A stretch of DNA of 64,000 nucleotides. Source: Lineus longissimus. Its lineage: Eukaryota > Nemertea > Pilidiophora > Heteronemertea > Lineidae. The position numbers were made by a program, and so were the translations under genes. The notes under the pieces are model-generated. The model was given only the letters and a program-made list of their open reading frames with translations. It made no database searches and was not told the origin of the DNA. Position 1 is the first letter of the stretch. Each line of letters starts with the position of its first letter. This document shows, in pieces, positions 62,305 to 64,000 of the stretch. Location of the stretch: contig NC_088308.1 of NCBI RefSeq assembly GCF_910592395.1, positions 20,351,501 through 20,415,500 on the forward strand. The letters run 5' to 3'.

Positions 62305-64000
62305 CGTTATAATTAAAATTTACTACAATGACAGATTGTAGGCCAAAATGGGCCTGCTCGTGGCAAAAAGGAATCACGGAACTGACCAGAGTGATTATGA
62401 TCTCCAGTCAAAGACCAACATCAGGGAGCATCAGGACTCCACCTGTTCTTTCTGCCCATTAGATGCGAGATAAAACGAACAACACTAATTTACAACTGTA
62501 CTGCTCCAAAGAAAGAGCCAAGTCTGCACGTAACTACTGGTATGCAGATATGTCATCGAGGCAGGCAAGACCTTAACACTGCCACTGCATCACAAGTGTA
62601 GCAGTGATATTGCTTCAAAGCAAAACTTAAGTCTGCACATAATAGCTATCAAGGCGGCGATTTTTTACAATGTCATAAATGATTACATAATAAATTTATT
62701 TTTTATCAAGTAGGGTACCTGTAGGCTTAGGATTCCCAAAGTTTCATTAGCCTAAACTTTTTCTTTGGCTCGTGGCTTTCCTGGCAGCACTTAATTGGCT
62801 CTTTAACAGCGTCTTGGCTCTTGGCTCTCAGATTAGGGAATCCCGCGGATATTCCATTGTACAATCTTTACTCTAATAACCAGATTTACAACTTTTTAGA
62901 TCACATACTACAGAGCACAAACTACACAGTTTAGGTTTTAATGGGCCTGCTCATGGTAAAGTAGAATCACAGAAACTATCCTCAAATGAGCCATTGAATG
63001 TGACATGTTACAAGCAACACTGATTTACAAAGGATGTGAAAGAGTTAACCGTTTAATGAAATGCCACATAACTATCAGGTAATCGCCCTCTGAACTGGTG
63101 ACAATCGGACTGGCCTGAAATTCCCATTATCGTCCACTCCTCAGTAAAATCCAACTAAAATGGGGTCATTGTATACAGTGGTACTGTATTACCCCGATGA
63201 GAAGCAAGTACGTCCCCCACTCTCAGCTAAGATATTTGTGCGTGCACCGGTTTGACTACGGGCTGAAGTTGACGATGTACTCCTGACGGAGCCATTGGGT
63301 TCTTCGCCCGCTCATTGACCAAGGTATGGTGACCTGGAGACAGTGACCGGGTTAGCACTAGCTGGTCGAAGGACATTTTCTAAGGCGTCCATTCGCAACT
63401 TCTCATCTTTCAGGTACTACCTATTCACGTGGACCAAGTCTTACCCAGAAACCTCCCCTTACGTAGCGTGGGGTACCAACCCACCGCAGATTCACGAGAT
63501 GTGTGCGTGGTAGCCAGATATCCTACACCACCCCCAGATCTCAGAACTGGTTGTGATGCTGCCCATTCGCAATAGGTTTAACCGCCGTCATGCCCCTTTG
63601 ATTTCGCCATTCAACTCCACCATCGGGGCACAGGCCTCAAATTGAGGGATGGGCGTTAATGATTATTTCAGACCGATCAGAATGTCACAAGCCCAGAGCG
63701 AAATCACCAGACAGTTATATGGAGTTACACCAAAAGGCTGACCCCTCACTTCATTTGTAAATAGGTGTTGGATATTTTTGTCACATTCAATGGACCCAGT
63801 CCAACAATCTCTGGAGGGACCTTCAGTGCGGCAAAACGCATAGGTTTTTAAAAGTGAAAACAAAAAGGTCACTCCACTGAGCTAAGCTACATAACTTATA
63901 GAATACCAGGTGTGGTCATTGGGACACCCCAATCTGAGAGCCAAGAGCCGCGAGCACCGTTTTTTTACAGTACAGATATGCAGAGTACCGGTACACTAGT
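62305..64000. other. Repeat-containing region to the window edge, no supported gene
   Basis: It holds partial internal duplications (ATGGGCCTGCTCGTGGCAAA at 62349 and ATGGGCCTGCTCATGGTAAA near 62941; AAGTCTGCACGTAACTA near 62522 and AAGTCTGCACATAATAG near 62630). A 23-bp inverted repeat spans 1.1 kb (62816-62838 and 63927-63949). The part 63170-63610 is more GC-rich and has a start-less open frame of about 64 codons (about 63320-63513), but no family is recognised. Confidence 0.5.

Overview
The window is a piece of a eukaryotic nuclear genome. Genes are split into many exons with GT-AG introns from about 180 bases to nearly 10 kb, 3' ends carry AATAAA signals, and the spacer DNA is full of small inverted-repeat elements and one tRNA-derived SINE. 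Protein sequences are clearly animal. The JNK resembles the invertebrate (Drosophila basket) type, and the RhoGAP looks like one ancestral member of the vertebrate ARHGAP22/24/25 trio. I infer an invertebrate bilaterian, probably marine (mollusc, brachiopod, other lophotrochozoan, echinoderm or hemichordate). I cannot resolve the phylum from sequence alone.

Layout. 1-12.7 kb: no recognisable gene; tandem duplications, two MITE copies and a possible 3' end of a minus-strand transcript at 3.7 kb. 13.2-13.9 kb (+): a small gene for a 52-residue single-pass membrane protein. 14.25-22.83 kb (-): complete 18-exon DDX46 (Prp5), 1025 aa. 23.67-25.63 kb (+): complete 7-exon GAR1, 203 aa, head-to-head with DDX46 across about 0.84 kb. 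27.55-31.31 kb (-): a PH-RhoGAP-coiled-coil protein of the FilGAP family, 719 aa in 4 coding exons. 34.96-54.03 kb (+): a complete JNK (MAPK8/9/10 family), 401 aa in 10 coding exons, with a 9.75-kb first coding intron and probably a very long 3' UTR to about 59.9 kb. 60-64 kb: repeat-dense DNA with a segmental duplication, and possibly the 3' end of another minus-strand transcript at 62.3 kb.

How the genes relate. DDX46 remodels the U2 snRNP for branch-site recognition. GAR1 is a core subunit of the H/ACA pseudouridylation particle that modifies U2 and rRNA. Their shared intergenic region makes coordinated expression plausible. The RhoGAP and JNK genes are also divergently placed (about 3.6 kb between coding starts) and both belong to Rac/stress signalling, although that link is only suggestive.

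The most interesting signal is an exon-like block in JNK intron 7 (51126-51203). It matches the normal exon 8 over 17 codons with 9 identical residues, and all but one of the identical codons differ at the third base. It has good splice sites and fits the reading frame as a cassette. This points to an old, selected exon duplication giving an alternative JNK C-terminal region. Also notable are a TA-flanked MITE family built on CTCTCTATTA motifs, a 419-bp MULE-like element with a clear target-site duplication, a Thr-tRNA SINE, and long hairpins downstream of JNK.
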